Assembly (NCBI GenBank): GCA_964059195.1
Contig: CAXKWD010000005.1
Location: 147,775,265 to 147,839,264, forward strand
DNA length: 64,000 bases
From: Ectobius pallidus
Lineage: Eukaryota; Arthropoda; Insecta; Blattodea; Ectobiidae
Direction of reading: 5' to 3'
Shown: piece after piece, positions 12,401 through 27,400 of the stretch
Numbering within the stretch: the first letter of the stretch is position 1
Layout: each line of letters starts with the position of its first letter
The notes under the pieces: generated by a model
Told to the model about the DNA's origin: nothing
Database searches by the model: none
Seen by the model: only the letters and a program-made list of their open reading frames with translations
Made by a program: the position numbers and the translations under genes

Positions 12401-15400
12401 TGAAACTTCAAACGCTTATAACAACGTAACTACAAGTCAGATCACAATTTTCTATTTACATTTTTTGTTCCGAATATCCTCAAGAATGCACTCAGAAAGT
12501 GGCGGTAAAACTTCATGAAACACTCTGTATAAGTTTCTTTCTCATTAAAAATAGGAATTTAGATATTAGGACACTGCTGACTGGGACAAACCATAAAGAA
12601 ATGGACAATTCTGTTAAAAATAGAATGACTAGTCATCCTAACTTAACCATAAATGTTATTATTTTGAATTCCCACCTTTAACATTTGGCCTGTACTCATT
12701 TTGGTAGAGTCAATAGGAACTTTCACAGTAATTGGAGAGTCCAGCTTTCCAGGAAGTTTGTCAATTTTTACCAGCCATGCCTCAAACACTGAACTGGCCC
12801 TGTGATAGAAAAAAAAAATTTAAACAGATATTGGAAAGAATAACAAGAAAACCAAAACAGCAATAATAAGAGATACAGAAATAACTCAAACATGTAAATA
12901 AATAATTAGAATATTTTTAAAAAACAACTTACCTTTTAACCATAACTAGACTGACTGGATGACAGACTTTTCTGATTAATTTAATTCATCTTTTCAAATC
13001 TCGTACTCTTTGTAAACTGCAGGAATTGGAGCAGTCCTAGTTTAAGCTGCTAACCGTAATCAAGATAAAAATGTAAGTGGCGTGCTTTAAATTATTAAGA
13101 ACTAATGAAAGATTACTGTGCCAACACTAACCTATGTCATAGTTGTACAAGTATAAGGTGGTGGCATCACAGACTTTTTGAATTTTGTTGCAGGAGCTTT
13201 ACATTTTAATGTACTGACATGAAAAAAGGAAAACATTATTCAACAGATCTGTACCTCAGAGCCAAAGAAACGTAACTCCAAATTTCATTTTTTTTTTTTT
13301 TTTCATATTTTTTACTAACTTCTTGACCTCTATAGAACCAATTAATATCAGTTCTGAAATTCAGGTGGTTCCTGACTTGGGCTGTCATTTTGTTTCTACC
13401 AAATCTAACTGGCAGATGGTGGTTTATCGACCACTCAACCCTCCAAATAGCTGAACAAGAGGATATTCTTCTAGATTGCATTTGAAGATAGGTAGTATTA
13501 CATATTTTGAATCTAACTTTCAGATAATTGTGCAAAACTGCTAAAGAATTTTAACTAGGTTTAGCTGGAGGGAGTAGTACAGGCTTTTAAAAATTCAGTT
13601 TATAAATATTCTAACCAGTCCCTGTCCTTACTTGGCTGAGAATGTAGAGATTTTTAAGCATAACAAATCCATAGCATGCCTTCCTTCTGAAGAATGTTGA
13701 ATGTTGAATTTATGTTAGAGACTGCAGTACATTATAGGCTAATAATACTCAGATTTGCAAATGTAATATCAAGAGAAACTCCAAGCGATCAGTAAATACA
13801 AGCAAATTGAATGTTCAGATCAAGAAGCACATGAGGCAATGAACAGGTGAATGACACGATGGAATTACATAAAGAATTAGAAGTAAAGTATAAAAAAAAA
13901 GTAGATAACTAATTTGTTTATATCATTTATTATTTAAACCATTAAAAATGTAGTTTTATCTATAAAATAAATGAACTTTATGTTTTAAAAAGATGAAAAC
14001 ACCAATGAACTCTATAATTTGTTGTATAAAACAAATGTATTAAGCAAATATGAACTATAGAGGGGGCGGCAAATGGACTTTAGCCTATAGGCGGCATACT
14101 CTTAAATCCGGCCCTGGTAGTAGGTCCATATCAAAGGAAACAGTTTGAAAACTGATGGTACATCTTACCAAGTCAAGGAATGTACAATCTGAAAAGGGAC
14201 AGAAGAGCCCAATGGGAGAGTTTAGGACCGAGGAGTTTAAGGAGTGAAAGAAGGCTCCCAGGGCCCATGAATCAGTGGGACACAGTGGAGGATATTCTCA
14301 ACAGAAGAAACAGAAAAGAGGTTGTGTACCAAGATAAAGTCCATGTGAAATAGTGAAACGGGGATTTAGAAAAGTAATGTAAGTGTAACATTGTTAGTGA
14401 AGTAATGTGATAGATGTTGAATAGTAGAAATCTTTTATATCAATTCCCTTTCATAATTCTTTGCACTCAATAAATTCAATTATATGCAACTTCTATAACA
14501 ATAAAAGGAACTGTTTGTCTGTCTTTCTGTCTGTCTGTGCGTGATACCCAGCGAAATCTACTGAATGCAGAGATCTGAAATTTTAAACATAGGGTGGGCG
14601 AATGCACTTAGAAGCCGGATTTTTTATTTTTTGCGAGTTATAAGTAAAAGGCTAGCAGAAAACGTGATTTTTTTTCGCTATCCAAGCATCAGATTTCAGT
14701 AATACATTTCATTTGTCAAATCAATTGCAGGTGGCTTTTGCCACTTTTATCATGATTTGGAAATAAAAGAATCGCTTCATTTTATAAGCCCACCCTGGTC
14801 GATTCATTTGTTTATAATGCCAAGGCCAGCAGACATCTGATATTTTCAGATTAAATCGTGGAATGCACTCTAAAGCCGGAATTTTAGCTGTTTCTTTATA
14901 ATGATTAATTGTTTAGTTTATCAATGATTCATGTGTAAGTGTTAATGAATATAATGTTTTAACTATGTTGCTCTTAATTTTTAATTTCTGAATGAATCAC
15001 TATGGGCAAAGCTGCAGGCACCTGCTAGTCACTTTATATGACTTGATTGTGTTTTATTCCTTATGAAAATTTTGGTAACAAATACAAAATACAATACCTT
15101 GTTACATCTTTGTTTTGCACAGTTTTCTCAGCAATAGCCACGTCCATATTGTAATCACCAGGAAAGTGAACTCCTCCAAGGCAAGATACTCGTGAAGGTC
15201 CATACTTATCTGCGACGAATTTCCCAAGTTTAACCTGCAATATAATGTTACAGCCATAAAAATAAAATTATTTTCTCCACAGGCTACAGTAGGATCATGT
15301 TTATCTGAAACAAAGAAGACACGAATGATTTCAGATATGCAAGTTTTTGGATAATCCATTAATTAGTTTTTTAGTACACATTCCTCAAAGTGGCTGTTTC

Positions 15401-18400
15401 TCAGACTGCTAACACGCTGGAAAGTAGCACTTTACCATACGGTAAAAGTAATTTTACCATACTAGGCCGGTAAAGTAATTTTACTATACTAGGCCGGTAA
15501 AGTTGCCAAACGTAAGAAGTTTGCATTACTGCGCCATAGCTTTAATCCCCTAGACTAATGAAAGCAACAATTGTCCATTGTCCAAATGCAAGTTTATCAA
15601 CATCAACTGTTTACTGCAGATGTCCTAAGAAAAGCCTACTGCGATATTAATCAACAATGTTGGGTATATTTTGTGCAATTTTTTTATCATTATTATTATT
15701 GAAAGTAAGAAAACTCCTACGAGCAACGTTCACCTTAAGGGGCTGTATACAATATGACATGCATTATAGTACATTAATTTCCAATTACAAATAACTTATA
15801 AATGTATACAAAAGATACGTTACATAGGAATATAAAACAAAATTATTTGATTATAAGAGAAGTGAAATGATAAATGATGAAGTGAAACACAGTTACACAG
15901 TCTAATAGTGATCAATATATCTATTTATTACTATATCAAAGAACTTAATCTTAGAATTTAAAAACAGTTTTACCAGTATTTGTGCATTAATAAGAACCAA
16001 TCACAATTACTGTTTCCATGCATTGTTGTTTAAGGACTTGAATTTGAAGATAAGCAAGCCATCCAATTTTACGACTCTGGATATTATTTTTAAAAAAAAG
16101 ATGCAATTATTTTGTGGGAAATGTTAATTTTTGTATGCAAAAAATTGGGGTGCCTCCATAATGTGGGGATGCAAGTAAATACGGTATTCAATATCCTTTT
16201 GTTTTTGCTTTACTTCACTAAACAAACATGTATTTTATATGAAACCTCTTATTTACAGACATCGAAGGGACATAACAATCTGTCCCCATCTGGGAGGTGT
16301 CCTTTATTGGGAGGGAGTCTGCCCCATCGAATAGTAAACTTAAAACATATACTTTTAAACTTTAATTCTAAATACACTACAGTAAGTTCCTTGCAACTTT
16401 GAATGAGATAAGACCAAAAAAGTACAATTCTAAATCTACAATTACGCAATTTACACTTTTCAACGTGCAAGCAATGTGCTTTAATAAGTCATCTTTCTGT
16501 TGCAGAATGGTACTTTCCAGCGTCTCTTCTTTCACATAATTTATCTGCAATTTATCTATACCAACACAGTTTTTAGTTTTTTCCACACACTCGATAACGT
16601 CAACTTTTTCGCGGATTGTAATTTTGTCAAACCTTAAGTTTAGACACCATGTCTCCGAGACAGAACAACTTAGCAAAGTGAAGAGAAAAATATACTCTAG
16701 CCTACTACCCTATTATCAACCTTATTGTCTTCTATCATGTTAAAGAATCTGTATAGTATACATTTCTGTACAATCTCAAAACTTAATTTCCCAATTATTG
16801 TTAACACATTAGGTCTAAGAAATCAGAGTTCTGTCCGAAGTAAGGAGGTAACGCAAACATTAAATGAGAGTTGAATTTATCATTATTTCTATATCATCTC
16901 AGTTGGGACATGAAAGTCTGTTCTTATATAATCCCATTCCCTAATTCATAACATACAAACCATTGCCGTCTCGTTAATTGCAGGAGGTTCTTTCACTCTA
17001 TCTGGCACATGAAACTCAGTCTTTAAGATGTGGTCTGGGGACAACAGTTTCTGCACACTGAACTGCACGACCTTGCTCTCTGCAAGAATAATAAAAAAAA
17101 TTTTAAAAATAAAAATAAAAAAATAAAAAAAATGTATTCTCTTAATAGACACTGAACTGTACAATGTACAAAATGTAACTTTCTATTAGAAGACATGCAT
17201 TTAATTAATCACTTCTCTATACACATCATTTTAAAGTTTTACTCAGTTAACTAGAAACTCTTAAGAAATAACCTAGAAGAATTCCGTCCTTTGAAACCTA
17301 TTAAGAACACCATTGATAGAAGAGTCATTCCAAACCAAACCAGACAAGTTTTGACCTTATTTTTTTTTTCAGAATTGATTGAAAATTTTTGCACACCTTC
17401 ACAAACAGTAAACAAAAGATATCCGTGTGATTTTATATGGACCATACTTAATTATTTTTTGTTTTACACTACATGAAAGTTGTCAGAAAAGTGCACACAC
17501 TAACTTATAAAAATTCAATTTTTCCTGAACGTGATTTTTCATATGAAATCAAGGTTAGTCTCATTTTTAAAATTTCATTCTATGCAATCAGTTTTTGATC
17601 ATATAAACATTTACCCTACATTTTGCACAAATTGTTGCAAAGATAATTAATCTTATAATGTTATCGGTAATGAAATACCACAATCAATTTTAAAATGTCA
17701 AAATGTTCTCTGTTTAAGGTCATTAAGAGTGCATGATTTCAGAATGGGAAAATAACAAATGCCAGAGTAAAAAATTATTAAATAAATGTTGTACTGTTTT
17801 CAAGGTGGTGGTGAATTGTAAATTTGTAGTTTCCTGCATTAGTAATTAGATTTAATTGGTAGTTGAAGAAATTGACGATTTCCATGTCATTATAATAAAT
17901 GTTCTAGTGGATGAATCAAGGATTGAATTGAATCAGCAGAATGTGTACTCTCTAAATACACTGACTCAACAACAGCTGAGTGAACAACAAGCGACCCTCA
18001 TTAGGAAGGGACTCATTGTGAAACCATTTCTGCAGAGTCAGCTTGAACCTCAATCTTCAAAAAGAACTAAACTTCTGAAACCTACAAACTTGCTTTGTAT
18101 TTCCAATACATAAAATAAAACATTATCATTTATACACATATAAATACTTATATTTATTTTATCATAATGAATTTTGTAGTCCCCTTACTTATATAAATTC
18201 TTTGATCCTTTCCCAAACACAAATGGTACATGTATTTTCTGAGTTCTCCAACCAATTTTTTCTTCTCCTTCAGGACAACAGATTCATTTGCTGATTTAAG
18301 CAAGATTTCAGTCACCTGAAGTAATGATTTTACCTGAAATAAAAAAATTCCAACCCTTAGTTGCCTTAGTTTTTTAGTAAAAGTAACACATGTAACTATA

Positions 18401-21400
18401 TGCTTGGGACTGCAAGCTGAAAATCGGCAACCTTTGTTACCCCAAGAGCAGACAGAAAACTGACGTGATTTACACTCATAGTGTAACAGATGATGCGAAG
18501 AAATTTCATTTCTGTCAGTTTATTAGTTTTTGAGTTATACTGAAAAATCTGCAAAAATAAAAAAAATGTAAATTTTGACATAATTTTTCAGTGAAATGTT
18601 TTAATTCTTTTTAAGAGGACCAATGATATATTTAAAAAATGTCACTCACTCATTTTTCTGTATCTTTACTCCACATAGAGAAAAAAATTAATATTCAATG
18701 CAAATCCCATATTCAAGAAAGAAATTCATGCTCAACACATATATTTTATTTTTTATTATGAAACCTATTAATATAATCAAAAAACTTGTGTGCTATTTTG
18801 TTAGTCATGCTTTGTAGAACTTACAGTTAAAATTTCAGACAACTTGTGTTAAATCTGTATAACCCATTTAGTTCTGAATGTATACAAATACAGTAAAAAT
18901 AAAAGTATGGAAAAATGACTTTAAATCTCTCCATGATATTTAAATGAAAAATATGTACATGGAGCCTCATCAGAATCAGCTTGGACTTCGGTCTTTGAAA
19001 AAGAACTATACTTCTTGCTTTGTATTTCCAATATCTGAAAAAAAACTAAAGTTTGTTCCTAACTTAAAATAAACTTTTGAATTGGTACTTACTGCCTCAC
19101 TATAACATGTGAATTAACTGTACTCTTTCACAGACCATCCGAAGTCAATTGCATTTGATATATCAAGAGTATTTTACCAAATTTCCTGAAGAATCCAAGT
19201 TTGGATTCCCAAGGTTCTATTGCAATTTTTTTTCATCACTAAGATTTAAACATTTAACATGCGTAGCCTTCTTAATATCGGGTAATTACGGAAAATTAAA
19301 AGTGCCTGAGGGCACTGAAACTTGGCCAACATATACATTAAGGTACATGGTATTTTTTTAAACGAAAAACAAATAATGTTAATTATGACAAAAAATTGTG
19401 AATTTTTTACCCATTATTCCCTTAACAGGTAACTACAGGTAAAAGGTAACTATTTAAATATTTTATCAAACAATTAGTTTGGTTTGAATTTGTTATACTT
19501 TTTCCTCTTCTCCAAACCACATCTTAGTAGCACTTACATGATCTTTCTTAATTATAATTTGATATAAGTTCTTTTGCTGTAGTTCTAATAATCAATACGT
19601 AAATTTTATGAATATGATATGAAATTGATATGAATAAATCAAATATAAACATTACTTTTACCTAACCATCTGCTATAATGGCACGAAGCCCATGGGAACC
19701 ACAGTTTGAAATCCCAAGGTTAAGTAATCAGAAGCAACATTACATTCACTTACATTTGATTCTGAATATATTGTAGTAGAATCTTGTTTGTTGTTCTGAT
19801 TATTTGCAGTACCAGTACCTCTTCTCTGGCGAGAATTTAATTTGGGTGAATTTGAATGTCTGTCTGGGAAAGCTGTATATTTCACTCTAATTTCTGAAAA
19901 AATAATAAATATTCCAGCATTTAAAATCTAGACATTTCACTGTCTCAAGGCTAGTTTACACTATGACACTAGGTTTCGTAACCACTTTCATGAAAGTGAT
20001 TTCGTGAATCTAATTACTAAAGCCCGGATTTTCATGCACTATCAAACTTAAAAACATGCATGCATTCATGCACTATCATATCTCCAAATATGCACAATGA
20101 AGGGCGAAACATGCACTATCAAAAATCCGCACTTTACTACAATATATTTCAATTTCTATTAAAACAATATACGAGTTTTTCCAAATTCCCCTAACTTAAA
20201 CTCGTGCATTTATCAGTTAGGATATTCTTGAACGCAGAAAAGGATCTTTCTACTTCACAAGAAGTAACAGGTGCATACTTGAGGGAAGAAATTTGACTGA
20301 GGGTGAGATCTAATTCCATGTATTTTACATTTTTTCAACACAATATGTCTTTCACTGTTTTCAGAAGTTTAAGATCAGGATTTGAACTAAGTACCTTCTT
20401 AAGTTTTTCCCTAACTGTCGCACCCATTTTTCTACAACACGATTCTAAAGTTAATTATTCAACGTCTTCAACAATGGCTAGTGACTGACAAATTCAAGCA
20501 GTGAACATTCTGTTTAGCAGTTTGCTTTCAATGGAAGGTGGTGGGGGTCGGAATTTTCTTTTGTAGCCTGGTGCATTATATTACTGTTTATTTAGGGTAA
20601 ACAGTAGTTTGCATTCTCAAATTCATGCAGGTGGCAAACTCTGTTGCCAAGTCAATCAAAATATAACAATGATAATACAATACATTTTTCCGTTTCTTTG
20701 AAAAGCCGAGATTTTATTAAGGCACATTCATAATATGCACAGTTATGCATGATAACTTGACATATGCACTAAAACCAGAAAATGAGGGTTTATATGCATT
20801 AAAAACATCTGAATATGCTACATTAAACCAAAAAAGTCCAAAACATGCATTATGCACGAATTTTTCCATAAAAAGGCCGAAATATGCAAACATGCACGGA
20901 AAAAATGTGGTTATTTGGAATCTATAAGTCATGTAATGAGTAACTACAAAGTTTGAGAAGTGTAACCAAAGTATATAAAAACATGCATTTGCATGGAAAT
21001 CCGGGCTCTACTAATTACACACATTTTCTTTCCAATACAACCGCACATTTCATGTTATTTCTGAAGTTCAAGTTGTCACTTCTCCATTTCATTTTACGAA
21101 ATGCGAACAAGCTAAATAAGCGTATAATCTCAAAATTACTATTATAGTTTCGTGAAAAGTTGGAATCAGCCGAAACTGCGTAGTGTCATAACTCATTGTC
21201 GCCAGTACATCTAGCGCTTGCGCATTCAAGTAAAAAACAGTTGCGAAACTCAGTTACGAAACCTAATTTCGTCATGTAAACTAGCCTTTAGATAATAGGA
21301 AAAAGCTCAAAAATACACAAAAAGTACAGAATATCATGCCAAGCTAAGTTATTTGCTCACCATTATTGTACTTGGTGAGGCTGAGGATTTTATCCTTAAA

Positions 21401-24400
21401 AGCTGAAAGATCCTGCAAAGTTGAGCCTGACATAGGCAATTCACGCAGTACATTTATTGACATGTCTAAGAAATCCAAGCTTGACTGCAAAGAAACTGAG
21501 TTGGTTTCCAACCTATAAACAAAACAATGCAGCTAAAGTAGCACAGTATTTTAAGGATATAAAAATATGAGATGCTCTCTGAATGAGTAATGAAATGGTG
21601 TTGGGTTTTTTTCACGTTATACCCTCAATAAAATAAGCAAGAGTGTGCCACAAGACCTGCACAGTGTCAAGGACTGAAAATGCCCTAACTTTGGGCTGAA
21701 ATGCATTTTATAATAGTTTGGTAAGAAATATTTTATACAAAGAAGGTATCAACAAGAAGATATATTGATTCTATACCAATTTTACCTGTATTTATGTACT
21801 GGTGCTGTTTATGTGTGATGTGCATCTTTGCGAGTGTTTTAAACTTTTAGAGTCACACGTGTAATAGTGTTTTATATTTTATATTATGACATCTACAAAA
21901 TAAATAAATCTGAAATAAGTACAAATTTTATATAATATAATGTGGACTGTTGTATTGTTATACAATTTCAATTTATATTATATCAAACTACCGGTAGTGT
22001 CATATGTATACAATACTCCCTTACCTACCTCATTGAAGGTATAAGAGGGGAAAACCCAACACTATTTAACATGACACTTGTTGGAATGAAATTTATTAAC
22101 ATTTGAGTAAAACAAGTTTTCTCTATTCCACAATTTTTTCATGATACGATTGTAATTCTGATGAAATAAAGCACATATCTTCCAGGAATAACGACATTGT
22201 GATCTCTGAATAGCATATGTCAGTCTTTGCCGTATGTATTGATAGCTTCTCGGCAGCCATAGAAATAACAGAAAAGAAAGCACGCAATAAAAAATGAAAA
22301 TTTTGTGCACATTTCTCAATTTATGTTTGGAAGAGGCATATTTCGAGCTTATTTAGACATTTTGTACAATAGAAGAAATTTTCAACATTTTGTGAATTCA
22401 CTTTGCTTAATAGTGGTACAAAGCTTTTGCTGTTTTGTAAAATGTTGTTTATCGCTGTTACCAAAAAATACAGTCACTGATCATATCAATTAGTACCGTA
22501 TATACCCGAATACTACCCGCCCCCGAATAATACCCTCACTCAAATTTTTCAAAAAGGAGTTTGAAAAAAAAAAATCTACAGGCCCATATATAAAGTTATT
22601 TTGCCAGTTTTATTCTTAATTAAACAGTCATAATTAACGTTTCATATAATAAAATAATTAAATATGATAGGCTAAAAGGCACTTATAAAAATGACCTGCA
22701 TGGTAACAGCCCACCGAAATCTCGCCGTCTTATACGCGCAGCAAAATACCTCAACAACAACACTCTTCATTCTGCGGGAATCACCCGCGATGACGTGGTT
22801 CCTACTCTGTTCGACCCAAGGTCAAAGTGGTTCGGAAATTCGCCGAATTCCACCGAACATTTCCTGAATTATTGTATTGCACGTGCGCCGTGACTGCACT
22901 GTTTGTTTGGCGTCTCTATGTGGACCATGTGCATAAGAAAGCATCTTCTTTGTTTCATTTTCCTTTCATTACAGCTTCGTTACTGTTATACTAAAAGGCC
23001 TACTGTGATGCTACTACAAAGCATCATGTTATATTGAGCCGATATAGTACAAAATGTCGAAATTCAGATGAGAGTATTCATTATTCATATAACACCCGCA
23101 CCCCAGTTTTTCGTTCGTGATTTTTAAAAAAATATGCGGGTAGTATTCGAGTATATACTCACTAAACAAGAGCTCTAACATCACAGTTACTCTAAAGAAT
23201 AATATCAGTATGTAAGTAATACGTAAGAGCCGCTCATTAAGGGTTACCTACGCTGTAATCCAATTCTCATGGTGTGATACTAACCGTTCATACTTCTTAG
23301 AATTGCCAATTTCTATTTTCATGTGTGTCTTACCCATCTTGTTTCCTTTTCAGTTCATTCCTGATTTCAGTTTCAAAATTTTCAGAAGCTGCAGTGTAAA
23401 GTTCTTGATTTGGTAACTGTTTCAGAGTCTGTAGAGACATTTGGGCTAGACTCTGACCTTCAGTATACTGCTGGGTTGACATGTATTCAGAAAACTGAGC
23501 TCCAATTTCTCTGTTAAAAGTAAAAGAAAATGAAAATAAGTCTCTCACCATCAATAAGACATTTGCACCCATATTTTTTTACTCACATGAGATCTAAATT
23601 CAAAGGTATGCAAATTCAAATCTGTCACTCGCCTCCATGTGTGAGAAAAACCCAAAGAACTGACTCAGATTGGCAAGCCATGGGATTTGAACCTGACACT
23701 TCCCAGAGAGTGTAAACGTTTCTGCCCTGTCCTTACTTAATGATATGTACCATAAATATAAATTAAATACATTACCAATCTTAACCAATTTTGGGTCACT
23801 GAACACGAATCTGTTGTCCATTTCTATGTATCTTACTATAAGTGCATCAAAATGAGAGATATATTGCTTATAGGATAAAAAGTACTGAAAAAATTATATG
23901 TTTGGAAATATTTACTGAAAAAAATAAAATAATATTTTTAAATAGTCCAAGACATATGTATCCACTATTTTTTGTGACAGGGTGTCCACCAAGTAATGCT
24001 GAAGAAATTCCTGACTTATTCCCTGATTTTCATTGATCATTTCAGAAATTCACGACCAAAATATGAAGCACTTTCTAATAACTGTGTAAGAAAAATTATA
24101 GGATTATATATACTTTAAATAAGAAAAACTTTTAGTAACAAAAGTAATTGCAAACAATAAATATTTAAGCTATAATCATTAACTCTTCAAATAAATTGAT
24201 AATAAACCGCATAATAAATTCAATTTATAAAGCAATCCCTTTAATCGGCACAAAAGTTAGGAACAGTAAAATTAATTAAATATACCTTCATATAGGCCTA
24301 TTATTGTCGAGAAGTCTTTTTGATCCCACTTTGCAATTTTTCGAATTTTCCCGGATATTTTAACAAATTCATTGACTTTTCCCGGATTTTCTCCGACTAT

Positions 24401-27400
24401 ACAAATTTCCCGGCCTTTTCCCGATCAGTGGACACCCTGTGTGAGCACAGGCCAAATAAACAGAAGTTTCATCGATATAAGTGCCAATATTTGGGGTCAA
24501 ATATGCTGATATACACATGTTCACGATTTCTCACATGTCTCTCATAATGCACAGTCATCATTTAAAAAACTTTCGATCAATAGAGATAAATGAATACCAT
24601 TAAATTCAAAAAACTTAAACAGTGAAGTAACTACAATAAAATACTTGTAATATGAGCTGAACTATGACACTTATGCTTCACCTATCAAGTTCTTGGTAGT
24701 ACATGTTTCAAGGATCATCCTCGGCTACTTGTCAATTGGCAAATTCTGCTTCTTTTTTTAAAATTTATTTATTTATTTTTTTATTATTTTTTTAAGCAGA
24801 TGAATCAAATACAAGCTTTACTTGAACCTGAATAAATTTTAACTAATAAAATTAATTTACTATATGAGTTGACATAAACACACTTTTTGCTTCACTTACC
24901 ATATTTTGGTATGACCCGTTTCAAGGAGCCTCCTCCCCATTTTCAAACACACTGTTGAGTTGACATAAACACACTTTCAAACAGTGTGTTTGAAAATGGG
25001 GAGGAGGCTCCTTGAAACGTGTCTTACCAAAATATGGTAAGTGAAGCAAAAAGTGTTTATGTCAACTCATATAGTAAATTAATTTTATTATAGTTGCTTC
25101 ACTGTATAAAGTTCCACAAAGTCTTTATTAAATTTTAACTATTTAAGATGTTTTTACAGTATATTATTTAATCCATATTTTAGGAAGTAAAAAAGTTACC
25201 TCCAACTCTATATGATAATCTTCTGCTTCAAAACCCTTATTTCTCTTGAAAAAAGTTGGCAACCCTACATACTGGTATTTAAAGGTATAGGTATCTGCAC
25301 TTACTGGACTTCGGCGAGAGTGAGATCTTTGGGTAGAGTTGTGGTAACTGGATCACCCGTCACAGTGGTACAGATGTGATGAACATCACAGACAGTCAGT
25401 ACTGGTATGATGATGGTCTCTTCACCGGATACTGAAACACATACTACAGTGCATACTCATATTTTCCTAAAGAGACAGAGGTACTGAAAATATGAGGGAA
25501 CACTATATAGTCCTATAACTTTAGACACTTAAGGTAATCCAGTAAACCCCCTTGTAACGTTTCCACTTTCAAGGAATGCCCATTTTTAAGGAATAAAATT
25601 TTAAGTACCTGCATAATTAATATATGAACAATTAATTTAATTCCCTATTTGAAGAAGTTTCGCTTTAAAGAAAATTCAGGTTTTAAGAAAAAGTATTTTG
25701 AGAATTTGCAAATATTTATCCTATAATAGTGAGTTCATAAATTGGTGAAAAAAATCTAAAACTACAGGTACCGGTATGGGAAAAGAGAAGCCACTGTTTT
25801 AATGTTTCTGCAAACTACAAACAGCTCATCTGTGAAGAAGAAATGATTGAGTATATCGATATATACAAGTAAAATTCATCGATAGAATTCATCACAGAAT
25901 TCATCAACTAACTGGTGTCTTTTATTTCTTAAATTTCCTTCGGTCATTTCATTTCCCTTTGTATTGGTCACAATTTTTAAATTGTGCTATTAACAGAAAA
26001 TGAGTTAAGAAACATACATTTATATGCAGTTTTAAAATTCAATGCATTATTCTTGTTGTTGTTTGAGGCAAACCCTTTTTTAAAAAAACTCCTATTTTAG
26101 GGGTTAAAATCTATATTTTAAAGTTTAAGTAAATTTACATATTTAAAGACATGATATTAACATGTAGCTCAGATAATACAGAGCTCAGATTTAAGTTTCG
26201 AAGGGGAGCATATTGAAACAACTAAAGGCTAATCTTAATTTTAACTAAAGGCTATTTTTTTAACAGAAACTCATAACAGACATAAAATAAGATTTCTTAG
26301 TGAGTAAATTCAGAATACTCCAAAAAGCACAGAAAGTAAAGCAAAAGAAAGACGGAAATACAGTAAAGATACAAAAGATACTGAAATTTTGGAAACAAAT
26401 TATTTTTTCTTACCACAAGGCAATATGGTCGTTGCATGAAGATCCATATTAGAAGTACTAAAAATATGTGTCTCTTTTTGGTCACCAATGCGGTATCCAA
26501 ACTTGTAGAGTAGAGGGTAATCATTAGGACTATCTTCTGCTACTTCAGTACTGAATGTAAACTTTGTTCTTAGACCCTCACCATTAGAAGGATTTACCTA
26601 GAAATTACAATTGCATATGGAATAAAAATATAATTAACAAAACTAAAACAATAATTTTTAAAACAATTTTCCAAAGTATAGTATTATATGGGGCAGCGAC
26701 ATGGACAGTAAATTCACACCATAACAGAAAACTAAGTGCTACAGAAATGGATTTTTGGAGAAGAGCTGCAAGAAAATCAAGAATAGAAAGAATTCGAAAT
26801 TCAGAAATAAGGAAGATAATGAAAGCAGAGGAAACAATTTTAACAACAATAGACAAAAAAGACTAAATTGGTATGGACATCTACAAAGAATGCCAGAGAA
26901 TAGGATACCAAAAGCTATAACGAATTGGCAACCAGAGGGGAGAAGGAAAAGGGAAGACCTGCTAGGAAATGGGATCATTGCGTTCGAGACGCCATACAAA
27001 ATTTTCAGTTAAACCCAGAAGATGCAATGGACAGGGATAAGTGGTAACATGCAACACATTGAACATTCTTTGGAAATATGTTAATTTTATTAAAATATGT
27101 AAAAATTTGGGTAAATTGTAATTTAAAATTTGGTTAGAAATTACTGAACTTTTATACAAATGTTATTGTAATAGAGTTGTTGTGTTGGTGGAGTTTAACC
27201 TCAGAAATGAGGAAATCGCTCAATAAATAATAATATGAATTAATGAAAATGGTTTCTTGAGAACACTGCTATGCCTCCTGATGGTTTTCCCAGCATCATT
27301 CTTATAATATTGCAAACTCACAATATCCTAAAAGATAGGAGAGGACTTTATCAAAAATGTTGCAGCAGTAAAAGAATTGAGATGAAGAGAATGTATTCAA

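Noticed and set aside
16377..16676. 99-codon minus-strand open frame
   Set aside because: It lies in intron 23 in the gene's orientation, but no flanking splice sites fit the phases of exons 23 and 24, which already join in frame. No domain recognised.
17856..18113. 85-codon plus-strand open frame
   Set aside because: No family resemblance, no splice partners, and part of it is duplicated at 18970-19035; better read as repeat sequence.
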